Source: Hyphomonas sp.
GTDB taxonomy: Bacteria; Pseudomonadota; Alphaproteobacteria; Caulobacterales; Hyphomonadaceae
Assembly (NCBI RefSeq): GCF_017792385.1
Contig: NZ_CP051230.1
Coordinates: forward strand, 868,001-932,000
Length of the DNA: 64,000 nt
Direction: 5' to 3'
Below are positions 51,815 to 60,423 of the stretch, piece by piece (within the stretch, counting starts at the first letter, position 1; each line of letters begins with the position of its first letter). A model generated the notes under the pieces. The model did no database searches. It had not been told where the DNA came from and saw only the letters and a list, made by a program, of their open reading frames with translations. The position numbers were made by a program, and so were the translations under genes.

Positions 51815-54115
51815 ATGAGCGGTGAAAATCTGAAACTAAACTTCGCTTCGGTGAGCTTAAGTGGCGATACAGAAATTCACGTAGGATTTCGCCCATTCGA
51901 ATCGGACATTTTGAGTTCGCTTCGAAAAGAGTTTGGTGAAACGCATGTTTTTCGTACGGACAGAGAAAACGATACGATCATCGACATTCCCGTTGCGCAA
52001 GGCGCAGAGCCGTTGAGCGACAAAACGATGGAGATTGATCTTCAAGAAACGCATTGGCACTGGGCGGCCCTGCTCAATGCGGCGCTAATAAGAACCTTCT
52101 CGGGAAAACGCGAGATTGCTCGTGACTTTCCCGTTGAAGTGCTCGGTAGCGCTCAGAGAAACTTCATTAGTCACGGCGAGTTGCCCGAATGGGTGCAAAA
52201 GCGTTCGCTACTTGAGTTTACGCCCAGAACGATTTTTGGATCCGATGGTCAACCACAATTTGGTCTGTTGTGCGATGCGAGAGTCCGGAACCTTCTTCTT
52301 GCCACCTGCGATCAACTTATCAAGGTGGGGATCTCACCTATCGGTAGATATGTGCTCATCGACCACCCTCCTATCGATCCACGGCTGGGGCTGCGCCCTC
52401 AAACGGTAGGGCGCGTAGCTTCGATATCAGATGGGCAGTTGGTCTTGGAAGATCACCGTGAAGGCTTTGACACGGTCGAGGCGTCTCGAGCTCGACTGTC
52501 TGGGAGCAAAGTAGATTTCGACTGGTGTGTGCGCACCCTCCTTGGCGGCGAAGCGGATAGAGTGCTGAACGATGCAAAGCTCGCTACAAGTCAGCTGCAT
52601 TCGGGCCCGGGGCGTCTCAGAATGATCGAAGAAACGTTGGGTTTCCTACGTGATCAATCCATGGAAGCAGTACCAGGCGTCCAATTTGAGATTTCCGAGC
52701 TGCTCGACTCAAAGTCGCCGTCATTTCCAATGCGCGAATTGATAAAGAAGCCTGCGCTTGTATTCGATCCATCGGGAACACGTACCGACAGTTGGAACGA
52801 GCGCGGAATAAAGGCGAACGGGCCCTATGATCAACGCACTTTCACGCCCAAGAAGCTAAACATCGCCGTCATCTGCCAAGCTCGATATGAAGGCCAAGTA
52901 GAAACATTTGTCGCTAAGTTTCTTGAGGGCATGCCTGATATTAAGACCGGGCGCCGAGGACGAGAGCAGGCTCGATATGGCGATGGTTTTTTACGCCGGT
53001 TCCAGCTTGAGAAGGCCAATGTTCAGACGTTTACTGCTAGGTCGCCTACGTTAAATGGATACGAGGAGGCTTGCACCGCAGCGCTTGCACACGCCGCAGA
53101 TACGGGCATCCAGTGGGATTTAGCACTGGTTCAAGTCGAGGAAGACTTCAAAGCGCTCCCTGGTAACCAAAACCCATATTTTGGCTCTAAGGCGGTGTTG
53201 TTGAAGAATCACGTTGCTGTTCAGAGCTTCCGATTGGAAACGATGAGCCAACCCGCAGCAGGTTTAGTATTTACGATGAACCAAATGAGCCTTGCTTGCT
53301 ATGCGAAGCTTGGTGGTCGTCCATGGCTTTTGGGTGCCGAGCAGACGGTTGGTCACGAACTCGTCATTGGCGTGGGCTCGCACGTTGCGACCACTAGCAG
53401 GATCGGCGGGGGCGCTCGCCAAGTCGGTATCACAACAGTTTTCTCAAGTGATGGCGGATATCACCTTAGTGAACGAACAAACGTGGTTCCCTTTTCCGAA
53501 TATACCTCCGCATTGACCGAAACTTTGAAGAGAACAATTATCAGGGTCAGAGATCAGGACAATTGGAAGAACACAGATAGGGTTCGTCTGATTTTCCACA
53601 TGTTCAAGCCAGCGAAGGATGTAGAAGCAGAAGCAATCAAGGCCGCAGTCGAGGGGCTGGAGCTGGACAACGTTACATATGCCTTTGTTCACATCGCTCC
53701 GACCAATCCTTTCGTGCTTTTTGACACGGACCAGAAAGGGGAGCCTCCGTGGGCTCAACAAAAAAAAGGGATTTTGGGACCGTCGAGGGGAATGCATCTA
53801 AAGCTTGGCGACTATGAATCGCTTGTCGTTTTCGCAGGCGCCTCCGAACTCAAACAAGCAACCGATGGCATGCCACGAGCTTGCTTGCTCAAACTGCATC
53901 GCAATTCCACATTTCGAGATATGACCTATCTTTCACGACAGGCATTCGATTTTACTGCACATTCGTGGCGAATAATGTCACCAGAGCCATTCCCAATCAC
54001 GATCAAATACTCAGACCTGATTGCTGAGAGGCTGACCGGACTGAAGCAGATTGAAAGTTGGGATGATGATGCCGTGAAGTTTCGCGATATCGGCAGAACG
54101 CCCTGGTTCCTATAA
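51815..54115 (+). CDS. Long-B prokaryotic Argonaute, catalytically inactive
   Basis: The 766-aa protein has the length and order of a long pAgo: N-terminal and PAZ-like regions, a MID domain (LNIAVICQARYEGQVETF near residue 350) and a PIWI domain. In PIWI the first catalytic Asp of the IG(V/I)D motif is Gly521 (HELVIGVGSHV), and the usual third-Asp strand reads VRLIFHMFKPAKD, so the DEDX tetrad is lost as in long-B pAgos such as RsAgo. It would use a guide to find invader nucleic acid and signal a partner rather than cut. TAATG overlap couples it to the next gene. Confidence 0.9.
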   Translation: MSGENLKLNFASVSLSGDTEIHVGFRPFESDILSSLRKEFGETHVFRTDRENDTIIDIPVAQGAEPLSDKTMEIDLQETHWHWAALLNAALIRTFSGKREIARDFPVEVLGSAQRNFISHGELPEWVQKRSLLEFTPRTIFGSDGQPQFGLLCDARVRNLLLATCDQLIKVGISPIGRYVLIDHPPIDPRLGLRPQTVGRVASISDGQLVLEDHREGFDTVEASRARLSGSKVDFDWCVRTLLGGEADRVLNDAKLATSQLHSGPGRLRMIEETLGFLRDQSMEAVPGVQFEISELLDSKSPSFPMRELIKKPALVFDPSGTRTDSWNERGIKANGPYDQRTFTPKKLNIAVICQARYEGQVETFVAKFLEGMPDIKTGRRGREQARYGDGFLRRFQLEKANVQTFTARSPTLNGYEEACTAALAHAADTGIQWDLALVQVEEDFKALPGNQNPYFGSKAVLLKNHVAVQSFRLETMSQPAAGLVFTMNQMSLACYAKLGGRPWLLGAEQTVGHELVIGVGSHVATTSRIGGGARQVGITTVFSSDGGYHLSERTNVVPFSEYTSALTETLKRTIIRVRDQDNWKNTDRVRLIFHMFKPAKDVEAEAIKAAVEGLELDNVTYAFVHIAPTNPFVLFDTDQKGEPPWAQQKKGILGPSRGMHLKLGDYESLVVFAGASELKQATDGMPRACLLKLHRNSTFRDMTYLSRQAFDFTAHSWRIMSPEPFPITIKYSDLIAERLTGLKQIESWDDDAVKFRDIGRTPWFL

Positions 54116-55296
54116 TGCAATTGACCGAGCTTAAGTCTGCACTTGATATCTCAGAGTCGGATTACTCCGCATTACCTGTTCACGTCGCCGGTTTCTGTGC
54201 ATTTTTGATCAAAAGCGATCGAGCGATGCTTCCATCTCTCTTCCGACCAGACGAAGAGGCGGATGAGGACGTCGCGGCGTATCCTCGAGTGGCGTGTATT
54301 GGGTATGCGCTTGCCGCAGGCTTAGTGTCCGATAATGATCTGGCGTCTTTTCGACAGGGATTTGAGCATCTATCTGGTCGAACCTTTTTCGCCGAGGGGA
54401 GAGTTCCGAGATTTGAGATCGATGGATTTGCTTTACTGGGCGTGGCGCTCGGTGCGCAGACGGCCGGGATAGCTGAAGACCAGCTAGGCTGGTTTGTTCA
54501 ACTTTTAGCCAGATCAGCAACAACAGTTCCCCAGGACGAGTGGGAGTATGGGCTGGTCAAAGCTGCTCAAGTCCTACTCGGTGTCGAAGCTTGGGGCGCT
54601 GTCGCTGACGTCTTATTCAGGGTTGCTGTGCAGGCAGCGTTGAATCAGGATTGTGATGCCAATGACAGGCAACTTGCTTGGGAGAGAGCAGTCAATCTTG
54701 TTGGAGAGACCGCTCTCCCGAAATTGGCCGCTGCTCGATCTGTTTTTGACTCTTGTGTTGAAGCGCTTTCACGCATGCCTGTGCATGGAGCAGGCTTCCC
54801 AGAACTTGTGTCTCTTTTGGACGAAGTGCGGGATGCGATGTCCCATTGGACGTACGAGACGAAGCCGCGCGTCAAAGGCGTTTTGCCACAGCAGTGGGAA
54901 GTTGATCATGAGTATCACGTGCAGAATTTGCTTTGGACTGTGTTGAGGCCAGTCTTCAAGGACCTTGTCGATGAGCAGTCTCTCCCAAAGCTCGGGCACA
55001 CGACTCCTCGGTATGATCTCGGAGTACCTTCTCTACAGACCATCATCGAAGTAAAATTCATGCGCCGCGCTGGACCAGCTGAGTGCCGCAAAATCACGCA
55101 GGAAATTGCAGCAGACCGCTCACTCTATTTGGGCGACAGGACTGGCTATGAGAGACTTGTTGCGTTCATCTGGGACGATTGTCGGCAAACAGAGGAATAT
55201 GCGACCCTCCAGATGGGTCTTGAAAGCTTAGACGGAATTGAGAAAGTTATCATTCTTCCAAGACCGTCAAGAATGGAACGATCTGAGCAATCGTAG
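54115..55296 (+). CDS. Argonaute-associated PD-(D/E)XK nuclease (bAgaN-like)
   Basis: The 393-aa protein has a long helical N-terminal region and a C-terminal nuclease core: Asp301 in TPRYDLGVPSL and Glu312-x-Lys314 in QTIIEVKFMRRA. It is translationally coupled to the inactive long-B Argonaute. Published long-B pAgo systems pair the Argonaute with a nuclease (bAgaN), Sir2 or membrane effector and act by abortive infection; this gene fits the nuclease class. Indiscriminate DNA cleavage on activation is inferred from that precedent. Confidence 0.82.
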   Translation: MQLTELKSALDISESDYSALPVHVAGFCAFLIKSDRAMLPSLFRPDEEADEDVAAYPRVACIGYALAAGLVSDNDLASFRQGFEHLSGRTFFAEGRVPRFEIDGFALLGVALGAQTAGIAEDQLGWFVQLLARSATTVPQDEWEYGLVKAAQVLLGVEAWGAVADVLFRVAVQAALNQDCDANDRQLAWERAVNLVGETALPKLAAARSVFDSCVEALSRMPVHGAGFPELVSLLDEVRDAMSHWTYETKPRVKGVLPQQWEVDHEYHVQNLLWTVLRPVFKDLVDEQSLPKLGHTTPRYDLGVPSLQTIIEVKFMRRAGPAECRKITQEIAADRSLYLGDRTGYERLVAFIWDDCRQTEEYATLQMGLESLDGIEKVIILPRPSRMERSEQS

Positions 55297-55439
55297 CATC
55301 ATTTGTCCGAAGCATGTAGCAGACATCGGGCAACCGGATTGATCAAATACAGAGTGCTAACCGTCATATCTGACAGATAGATTTGGTTTGGCCGTCAAAT
55401 ATGGCAGTTAGCGGACCGACGAGGAGTGATCGAAAGCAA

Positions 55440-56765
55440 TCATTGGGTGCATGGCCGTGCTTCGTTCAAAATCTCGTTGATTGCGCTCTGTCGGGACTGC
55501 CGATCCAGCGTGTAGGTGTTCCGTCTGAACTCTACGCCTTCAAGCAAAGCCTTCACGTAGCCGGACACAGTGTCTGCGGCCATGATCAGTGTAGAATCGA
55601 GCGTGTGGACGTATTTGCTCGTGACTGATCCTTTGGCATGACCGATCAGCGCGGCGATCGTGATCTCTGTGAAGCCCAGGTCGTTCGCGATGCTCGCGAA
55701 GCTGTGTCGCAAAACGTGAGGGGTTACGTCCCAAAGCGGCGTGTCCTTGAACATTTTCTTCCAACTCTGTGGGAAGTTCCCGACGGCGTTGTCCAAGCCC
55801 TTGCCGGGGAATACATACGTGCCTGCCCGCCGCTTTCGTTCGTCTTCGAGATACTCGATAACAGGCAATCCGACAGGACGAACGGAAGACCCCTCCTTGC
55901 TATCGATCAGCCGCAGGCAGCTACCCTCAAGATCGACCTCGCTCCATTTGAGATTTATGATTTCTCCGCGACGGCAGCCAGTCAGCGCGATCAGCCTGAG
56001 GATGTCGGCGTGTATGCGGTAGTGGTCGCTCTCCTGCGCCTCGCGAAGAATGCCGCCTAGAACCCGATACTCGGCTTCGCTGAGCCGGCGGTCGCGGACC
56101 TGATATTTCGGTTTGCGGAGGCCATGCGTGGGATTGTGCTCGATCACCCCGGCCTCGACCGCGTAAGAAAAGATGCCGCCAAGCAGGCCCATAGTCCGGA
56201 TCGCGGTTCCGCGACCGCCGCGAACGATGGCCTTGCCGCGCAGCTTTTCGGTTTTCATGGTCACGCGTGTCTTGCCGGCGATGATGTCCTTCATCAGGTT
56301 ATTCATGTCCGGCTTGGTGATGTCCCGCACACGTCGCGTCCCAAGAAGAGGAATGATGTGCCTGCGGATACGGCCGACATCGGTGGCGATGGTGGTATCC
56401 TTCTTCGGCCGTCCGCCTTTCCCCAGAATGAGGCCAGCTTCCATGTCAGCGATGTACTGTTCGCAGAGCTGCTTGATGGTAAGCGCCTTCCGGTCTTCTT
56501 CCCGTTCTTCGGCGGGGTCGTCACCATGAGCGACCCGGCCAAGTTGCGCTTTCGCTTCACGACGCGCGGTCTCCGGGGTCCATACGCCATGGAGGCCTAT
56601 CGTATAGCGACGCGAACGTCCTCTGGATCGATACTGAATCACATAGCTTCTCTTCCCGGATGCGAAGACGCGCAGACCAAACCCAGGGAGGTCATCATCC
56701 CAAATGACGTAATCTTTGGTGCCTGTTTCAGCCGTATCGACGACCCGCTTGGTGATCTTCGCCAT
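55440..56765 (-). CDS. int: Tyrosine recombinase/integrase of the ICE
   Basis: The 441-aa protein starts at 56765 (MAKITKRVVDTAETGTKDYV), with an N-terminal DUF4102-type domain (GFGLRVFASGKRSYVIQYRS), core-binding region, and catalytic residues in LTGCRRGEIINLKW (Arg about 264), HVLRHSFASI (about 351-354), LIGHAKGSV (His about 374) and SKYVHTLD (Tyr about 384). Complete, so probably active. It is clearly diverged from the integrase at 3606 although both use tRNA-Arg(CCG). Placed at the attR side, 178 bases from the tRNA fragment. Confidence 0.93.
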   Translation of the reverse strand: MAKITKRVVDTAETGTKDYVIWDDDLPGFGLRVFASGKRSYVIQYRSRGRSRRYTIGLHGVWTPETARREAKAQLGRVAHGDDPAEEREEDRKALTIKQLCEQYIADMEAGLILGKGGRPKKDTTIATDVGRIRRHIIPLLGTRRVRDITKPDMNNLMKDIIAGKTRVTMKTEKLRGKAIVRGGRGTAIRTMGLLGGIFSYAVEAGVIEHNPTHGLRKPKYQVRDRRLSEAEYRVLGGILREAQESDHYRIHADILRLIALTGCRRGEIINLKWSEVDLEGSCLRLIDSKEGSSVRPVGLPVIEYLEDERKRRAGTYVFPGKGLDNAVGNFPQSWKKMFKDTPLWDVTPHVLRHSFASIANDLGFTEITIAALIGHAKGSVTSKYVHTLDSTLIMAADTVSGYVKALLEGVEFRRNTYTLDRQSRQSAINEILNEARPCTQ

Positions 56766-56794
56766 GGTTCCAGTCCCTGCCGGACCCGACTTCG

Positions 56795-56814
56795 CGTAAG
56801 CACCACGTAAGCAC
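56795..56814. repeat. Direct repeat CGTAAGCAC upstream of the ICE integrase
   Basis: CGTAAGCAC occurs at 56795-56803 and 56806-56814 with an 11-base period, about one helical turn, 30 bases before the integrase start and about 130 from the attachment site. Suits an integrase arm-type or autoregulatory site. Confidence 0.45.
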
Positions 56815-56942
56815 TTGGCGGCAAATTCGGGCGTATTCTCGGATAGAGACTTCGGAGAGCGGATTCTGAAAATCAATGTTTTTCAGGTGGTTATCGTGCT
56901 CTGGCGTGCCCTATCGCGCATTTCGGATAGGGCAATGAACCA

Positions 56943-56988
56943 GCTCCGAAGGCAGAGGTCAGAGGTTCGAATCCTCTTGGGTGCGCCA
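56943..56988 (+). other. Attachment site attR: 3' portion of tRNA-Arg(CCG)
   Basis: The sequence runs from the anticodon loop (CTCCGAA) through AGAGG-TTCGAAT-CCTCT to the acceptor strand TGGGTGC, G and CCA. The 5' half of a tRNA is missing. It matches 5120-5165 except in the T stem, the variable loop and one acceptor base, and both copies are followed by TTTTCC. It marks the right end of the ICE; chromosome follows. Confidence 0.85.
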
Positions 56989-57196
56989 TTTTCCCCAAAT
57001 GGGCGAATCCTCTGCGGCAGCTAGCGGATTTAACTTCCCAAGCAGCCATAGCCAGTTTGAATGACCTTGTTGCCTTGCTTCGCGGAAGTTCGGGTAGCGG
57101 GCGAGAGAGGCAACAATTGGCCCTTGGTGGACGTTCAAGCCGTTTAGTCTGATGTCTGCTCTTGCTCGCCTTGCAGCGTTCTGAGCAATTGACGAT

Positions 57197-57565
57197 TTAA
57201 CCCGTAAGCTCTTCCGGAAGCCCCTCGCTCCACCGTCTGAGCTGATCAAGGACGCCCAGCGCCGAGCGACCAAAATCTGTGATCGAATACTCAACCGATA
57301 CTGGTGATGTCTCGATGACGGCGCGGTGAACCAGGCCTTGCGTTTCGAGTTGACGCAAGCGTTCTGTGATCATCTTTTTACTTGCGCCAGCAATCATCCG
57401 CGACAAGTCGTTGAACCGCACCGGCTCATCTTTCAGATGCCACAAAATGGAGCCTGTCCACTTGCCGCCAATGATCCGCATGCCGCGTTCAATCGCGCAG
57501 GGCGTATCGCAGGCATCTACAGCCTGACGACGCCCCCGCTCATCTTCTTCCACTCGCGCTCGCAT
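57197..57565 (-). CDS. HxlR-family transcriptional regulator
   Basis: The 122-aa protein is a MarR-like winged helix of the HxlR type: CAIERGMRIIGGKWTGSILW, RFNDLSRMIAGASKKMITER and LVHRAVIETSPVSVEYSIT. Two cysteines in DACDTPC lie before the first helix, where YodB/HypR-type members sense quinones and aldehydes. It is divergent from a quinone reductase-like gene, which it probably represses through a palindrome in the shared region. Confidence 0.88.
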   Translation of the reverse strand: MRARVEEDERGRRQAVDACDTPCAIERGMRIIGGKWTGSILWHLKDEPVRFNDLSRMIAGASKKMITERLRQLETQGLVHRAVIETSPVSVEYSITDFGRSALGVLDQLRRWSEGLPEELTG

Positions 57566-57590
57566 CTTTCTTCTCGAATGTTTTACAGGT

Positions 57591-57601
57591 TACTAAAAGT
57601 A
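57591..57601. promoter_or_regulatory. HxlR-type palindrome TACT-AAA-AGTA
   Basis: TACTAAAAGTA lies 26 bases from the HxlR start and 85 bases before the reductase start; it continues as AGTATACT. TACT/AGTA half-sites are typical for YodB-like HxlR regulators, though usually with a wider spacer. Confidence 0.4.
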
Positions 57602-57685
57602 TACTGGTTGATAATTCTCACCGCATCCTCAATTTCGTGTCAGACGCAGTCTGCGTCAAGGAACACCACGCGTGAGACGAGGCAA

Positions 57686-58288
57686 ATGAGCAATATTCAC
57701 ATCATAAATGGCCACCAACCTTACCCCTTTGCAAAAGGAGAATTGAACCGAACGCTAGTAGCGCGCGCCGCAGCGCATCTCAAAAAAGCGGGCCACGAGG
57801 TTCGCATCACAGCTGTCACGGATGACTATGACATTGAGCAGGAAATCACCAATCATCAATGGGCCGACACGGTGATCATGCAATTCCCGGTCAACTGGAT
57901 GGGAGCGCCTTGGTCGTTCAAGAAATATATGGATGAGGTCTATACAGCCGGCATGGACGGACGGCTGTGTGCGGGAGACGGCCGCACCGCAGAAGCGCCT
58001 AAGGCCAACTATGGATTGGGCGGCACGCTCAAGGATACGACTTACATGCTATCTGTGACGTTGAATGCCCCAGCTGAAGCGTTTGACGACCCAAAAGAGG
58101 CTTTCTTTGCTGGTGGGTCATTGGACGACCTACTGCGCCCTATGCATCTTAATGCCAAATTCTTCGGCATGAGCGCTCTGCCGACCTTTGCGGCATTTGA
58201 CGTGATGAAAAATGCTGATGTCGAGGCCGATTTGAACCGCTTCGATACGCATTTGCGTAACGTATTTCCCATTCACGAACCCGCTTAA
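57686..58288 (+). CDS. MdaB-like NAD(P)H-dependent quinone oxidoreductase
   Basis: The 200-aa flavodoxin-fold protein begins MSNIHIINGHQPYPFAKGEL and has MQFPVNWMGAPWSFKKYMDE, TTYMLSVTLNAPAEAFDDPK and PMHLNAKFFGMSALPTFAAF, the layout of MdaB. It would reduce quinones by two electrons with FAD/FMN in the cytoplasm, avoiding semiquinone stress. Start at 57686 after GAGGCAAATG; the upstream open frame runs through noncoding sequence. Followed at 13 bases by a GST gene, so both are likely one HxlR-controlled operon. Confidence 0.87.
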   Translation: MSNIHIINGHQPYPFAKGELNRTLVARAAAHLKKAGHEVRITAVTDDYDIEQEITNHQWADTVIMQFPVNWMGAPWSFKKYMDEVYTAGMDGRLCAGDGRTAEAPKANYGLGGTLKDTTYMLSVTLNAPAEAFDDPKEAFFAGGSLDDLLRPMHLNAKFFGMSALPTFAAFDVMKNADVEADLNRFDTHLRNVFPIHEPA

Positions 58289-58301
58289 GGGAGGAACTGA
58301 C

Positions 58302-59018
58302 ATGACCGCCCCTGACATCCACCTATATACGGCTGCAACGATGAACGGCTATAAGCCAGTCATCTTCCTTGAAGAAGCAGGTGTGCCCTATGACCTGACC
58401 TTCGTGGATTTCTCCAAACAGGAACAAAAGGCGCCGGACTATCTAAAACTCAATCCGAACGGCAAAATCCCAACGATCGTGGACCGTAGCGAAGGGCGCG
58501 CCATTTTTGAATCTGGCGCCATTCTTTGGCACCTCGCCAAAAAGTACGGAAAGTTCCTGTCGGATGATCCCATTACGCAGTCAGAAACGCTGCAATGGAC
58601 CTTTTTCCAAGTTGGGCATGTCGGCCCGATGATGGGTCAGGCCATGTACTTTCAGCGCATCGCCGCGCCGAACGGGCATGAAGTGCCATTCGCGATCAAT
58701 CGCTATGTCGATGAAAGTCGCCGACTGATGGAAGTGCTGAACACGCGGCTTGAAGGCCGTGATTATTTGGTCGGTGATTATTCTATCGCTGACATGATGA
58801 TTTACCCATGGGCCCGAGCGTATCCTTGGGCGCTGGTTGAGGTTGAGGACCTGCCGCACCTCCAAGCCTGGTTCGATCGCATAGATGCGCGTCCCGCGGT
58901 TCAAAAGGCTTTGACCATTCCCGTGGCGCGGCCGCAATTCTGGGATGCGTCAGCGGACGCCGACGCTTTCTTGAAAGAAAATGCAGCGCGGTTTGCCTCG
59001 GATGTAAAAGCCACCTGA
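58302..59018 (+). CDS. Glutathione S-transferase family protein (YfcG/YghU-like)
   Basis: The 238-aa protein has an N-terminal thioredoxin-like domain with LYTAATMNGYKPVIFLEEAG, LNPNGKIPTIVD and the glutathione-binding FESGAILWHLAKKYG, and a helical domain with FFQVGHVGPMMGQAMYFQRI. These features match YfcG-type GSTs, which act as glutathione-dependent disulfide reductases. Second gene after the quinone reductase; distinct from the ICE-borne GST at 6682. Confidence 0.88.
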   Translation: MTAPDIHLYTAATMNGYKPVIFLEEAGVPYDLTFVDFSKQEQKAPDYLKLNPNGKIPTIVDRSEGRAIFESGAILWHLAKKYGKFLSDDPITQSETLQWTFFQVGHVGPMMGQAMYFQRIAAPNGHEVPFAINRYVDESRRLMEVLNTRLEGRDYLVGDYSIADMMIYPWARAYPWALVEVEDLPHLQAWFDRIDARPAVQKALTIPVARPQFWDASADADAFLKENAARFASDVKAT

Positions 59019-59683
59019 TCCTAGATGCTTGGATAAACTGGTTGCCGACGCTTTTAATGACTGGTTTTGCTGCGCATTGCAGCCGTCAGATTGGTAAAGC
59101 TGTGTGGCCGCCTTCGGCGAATATTTGCCCTTTGGAGCACATGTCCGAGTGCCGGTCTTCGAACCTAAATCGACCGATCCCTCAGCTTGTTCGCGCTATC
59201 CGTAAGTTCCAGGTTTCACCCTCCCCGGTGCGCCAATTCTATCCTATTGATTTTATTGCCTTGGTGACTTCAACACGGGACGAGCTTGCGAACTATCTCG
59301 CCGCGCTCATGTCCACCAGGATGATCCTACCAATCTTAAATTTCGTACTTATGCGTATTCGTGGATCATTGCCAAAGAATCGACGGCGGAAGACGTGACA
59401 GTGACAGTAGATAGAACGTTGTGGGGTGCTTCGTTCTTGGATGCCACCTTGGCCAATGTGCGGCGAGGGATTTGTGGCCACCTGCCCTGAACAACTGATC
59501 ATCAAAAAAGCGGGTCCGTCGAAGGCAGCGCATGCTCATGAGAATTGGATGAGAAAGTGGTTTCGTCTTCTCCGAATTTGGCATCGCACGCCGCGGACCA
59601 AACAGAGTTGGTCGTTCTGTCTCAACCTATACCTAAATCATTGGCGCTTGACCAACAAATGCGGACTCATATTTCGAGGCGGC
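59019..59683. other. Region without recognisable genes
   Basis: The 665 bases after the GST gene hold only short open frames without plausible protein sequence, on either strand. AT content is higher than in neighbouring genes. It may be decayed sequence; I see no repeats, RNA genes or insertion-sequence ends. Confidence 0.4.
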
Positions 59684-59929
59684 TCACTTCCTGTCTGCCT
59701 TTGACAAGAACCAAGCCCAAGTCGCAAAGACCGCAGCCGCTACCAGTATTCCTGTCATCATTTCGGCAGGTTGCAAAAAGCTGTCTGGGTTAGGGGACCT
59801 CCAGCAAACGGTGCGCGCATTGCAAAAAAAGCCTATATCAAGCCCCACCACACCAGCGACCACAATTATGCAGAATACTGCTCCCCAATACATCAAACTT
59901 CGCATATCTACATCACTCATCCAGTTCAT
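59684..59929 (-). CDS. Small two-helix membrane protein, unknown
   Basis: The 81-aa reading from 59929 (MNWMSDVDMRSLMYWGAVFC) has two hydrophobic segments, WGAVFCIIVVAGVVGLDIGF and MMTGILVAAAVFATWAWFL, separated by a loop with two cysteines. No family recognised. Located beyond an RHS tip and its presumed immunity gene, it could be an orphan immunity protein, but this is a guess. The longer open frame to 60118 is not supported. Confidence 0.45.
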   Translation of the reverse strand: MNWMSDVDMRSLMYWGAVFCIIVVAGVVGLDIGFFCNARTVCWRSPNPDSFLQPAEMMTGILVAAAVFATWAWFLSKADRK

Positions 59930-60423
59930 GCTTCGTGGTCCTATCCGGCATGGCCTTTCAAAAGGCAGGCACCAACTCCCCGCTGACAGAAATTGAGCCG
60001 CGCGCCTTGAACCGACCCGTCTTCGGCTTGCTTTTGGAGTAACGGATTGCGCCTTAGCAACCGTGTGGTTCGCCTTCGTTAGGAAGGAGCCGTGGTCGTA
60101 TCTGGGGGCGCCCCACATGCCCTGCGCCTGCTGCTGTGGTTGCGGTTCTCAGATCGTTCCCTTGAGAACCGCTCTGAAGGCCTCCTCGTCGATCCTGCGA
60201 AGGGCCAAACGAGTCTTCATCCCAGATTGTTCAAAACGCCCTGCCAGATCAGGGCCGGAATACGCCTGAAACCGCAAGCACAAAGGACGCCAAGCGGAGG
60301 TGAGCTTTAGACCGAGGACGCCACATTGGCGCACAAAATAATTTCGAACCTACAGTGCGTTAGAGCCGCACTCGCCTGAAAGGAGAAGTTCGTATTATAT
60401 TGCCGAAATGCCAGTGCAACCCT
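59930..60423. other. Region without confident genes
   Basis: Only a 61-codon minus-strand frame (60149-60334) reads somewhat protein-like (AYSGPDLAGRFEQSGMKTRL) and could be a gene remnant; I cannot assign it. Nothing else is seen. Confidence 0.3.

Larger units (their letters stand above)
5166..56988. mobile_element. Integrative and conjugative element with trb-type transfer genes and a defence island
   Basis: About 52 kb lies between two direct repeats of the tRNA-Arg(CCG) 3' end. It contains a full trbB-C-D-E-J-K-L-F-G-I mating-pair set, traG coupling protein, relaxase, traF peptidase, a lytic transglycosylase, maintenance-type genes (ParB-like, Toprim, DUF932, DUF2493, DUF736) and an integrase beside the right repeat. 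Cargo genes occupy gaps between modules. No parA-like or replication initiator gene is visible. The core order matches trb-type ICEs and related plasmids of Alphaproteobacteria. All transfer genes look intact, so mobility is plausible. Confidence 0.85.

Noticed and set aside
59019..60423. Several short open frames in the gap after the GST gene
   Set aside because: Apart from the small two-helix protein at 59684-59929 they lack ribosome sites and protein-like composition; reported as noncoding or decayed sequence.
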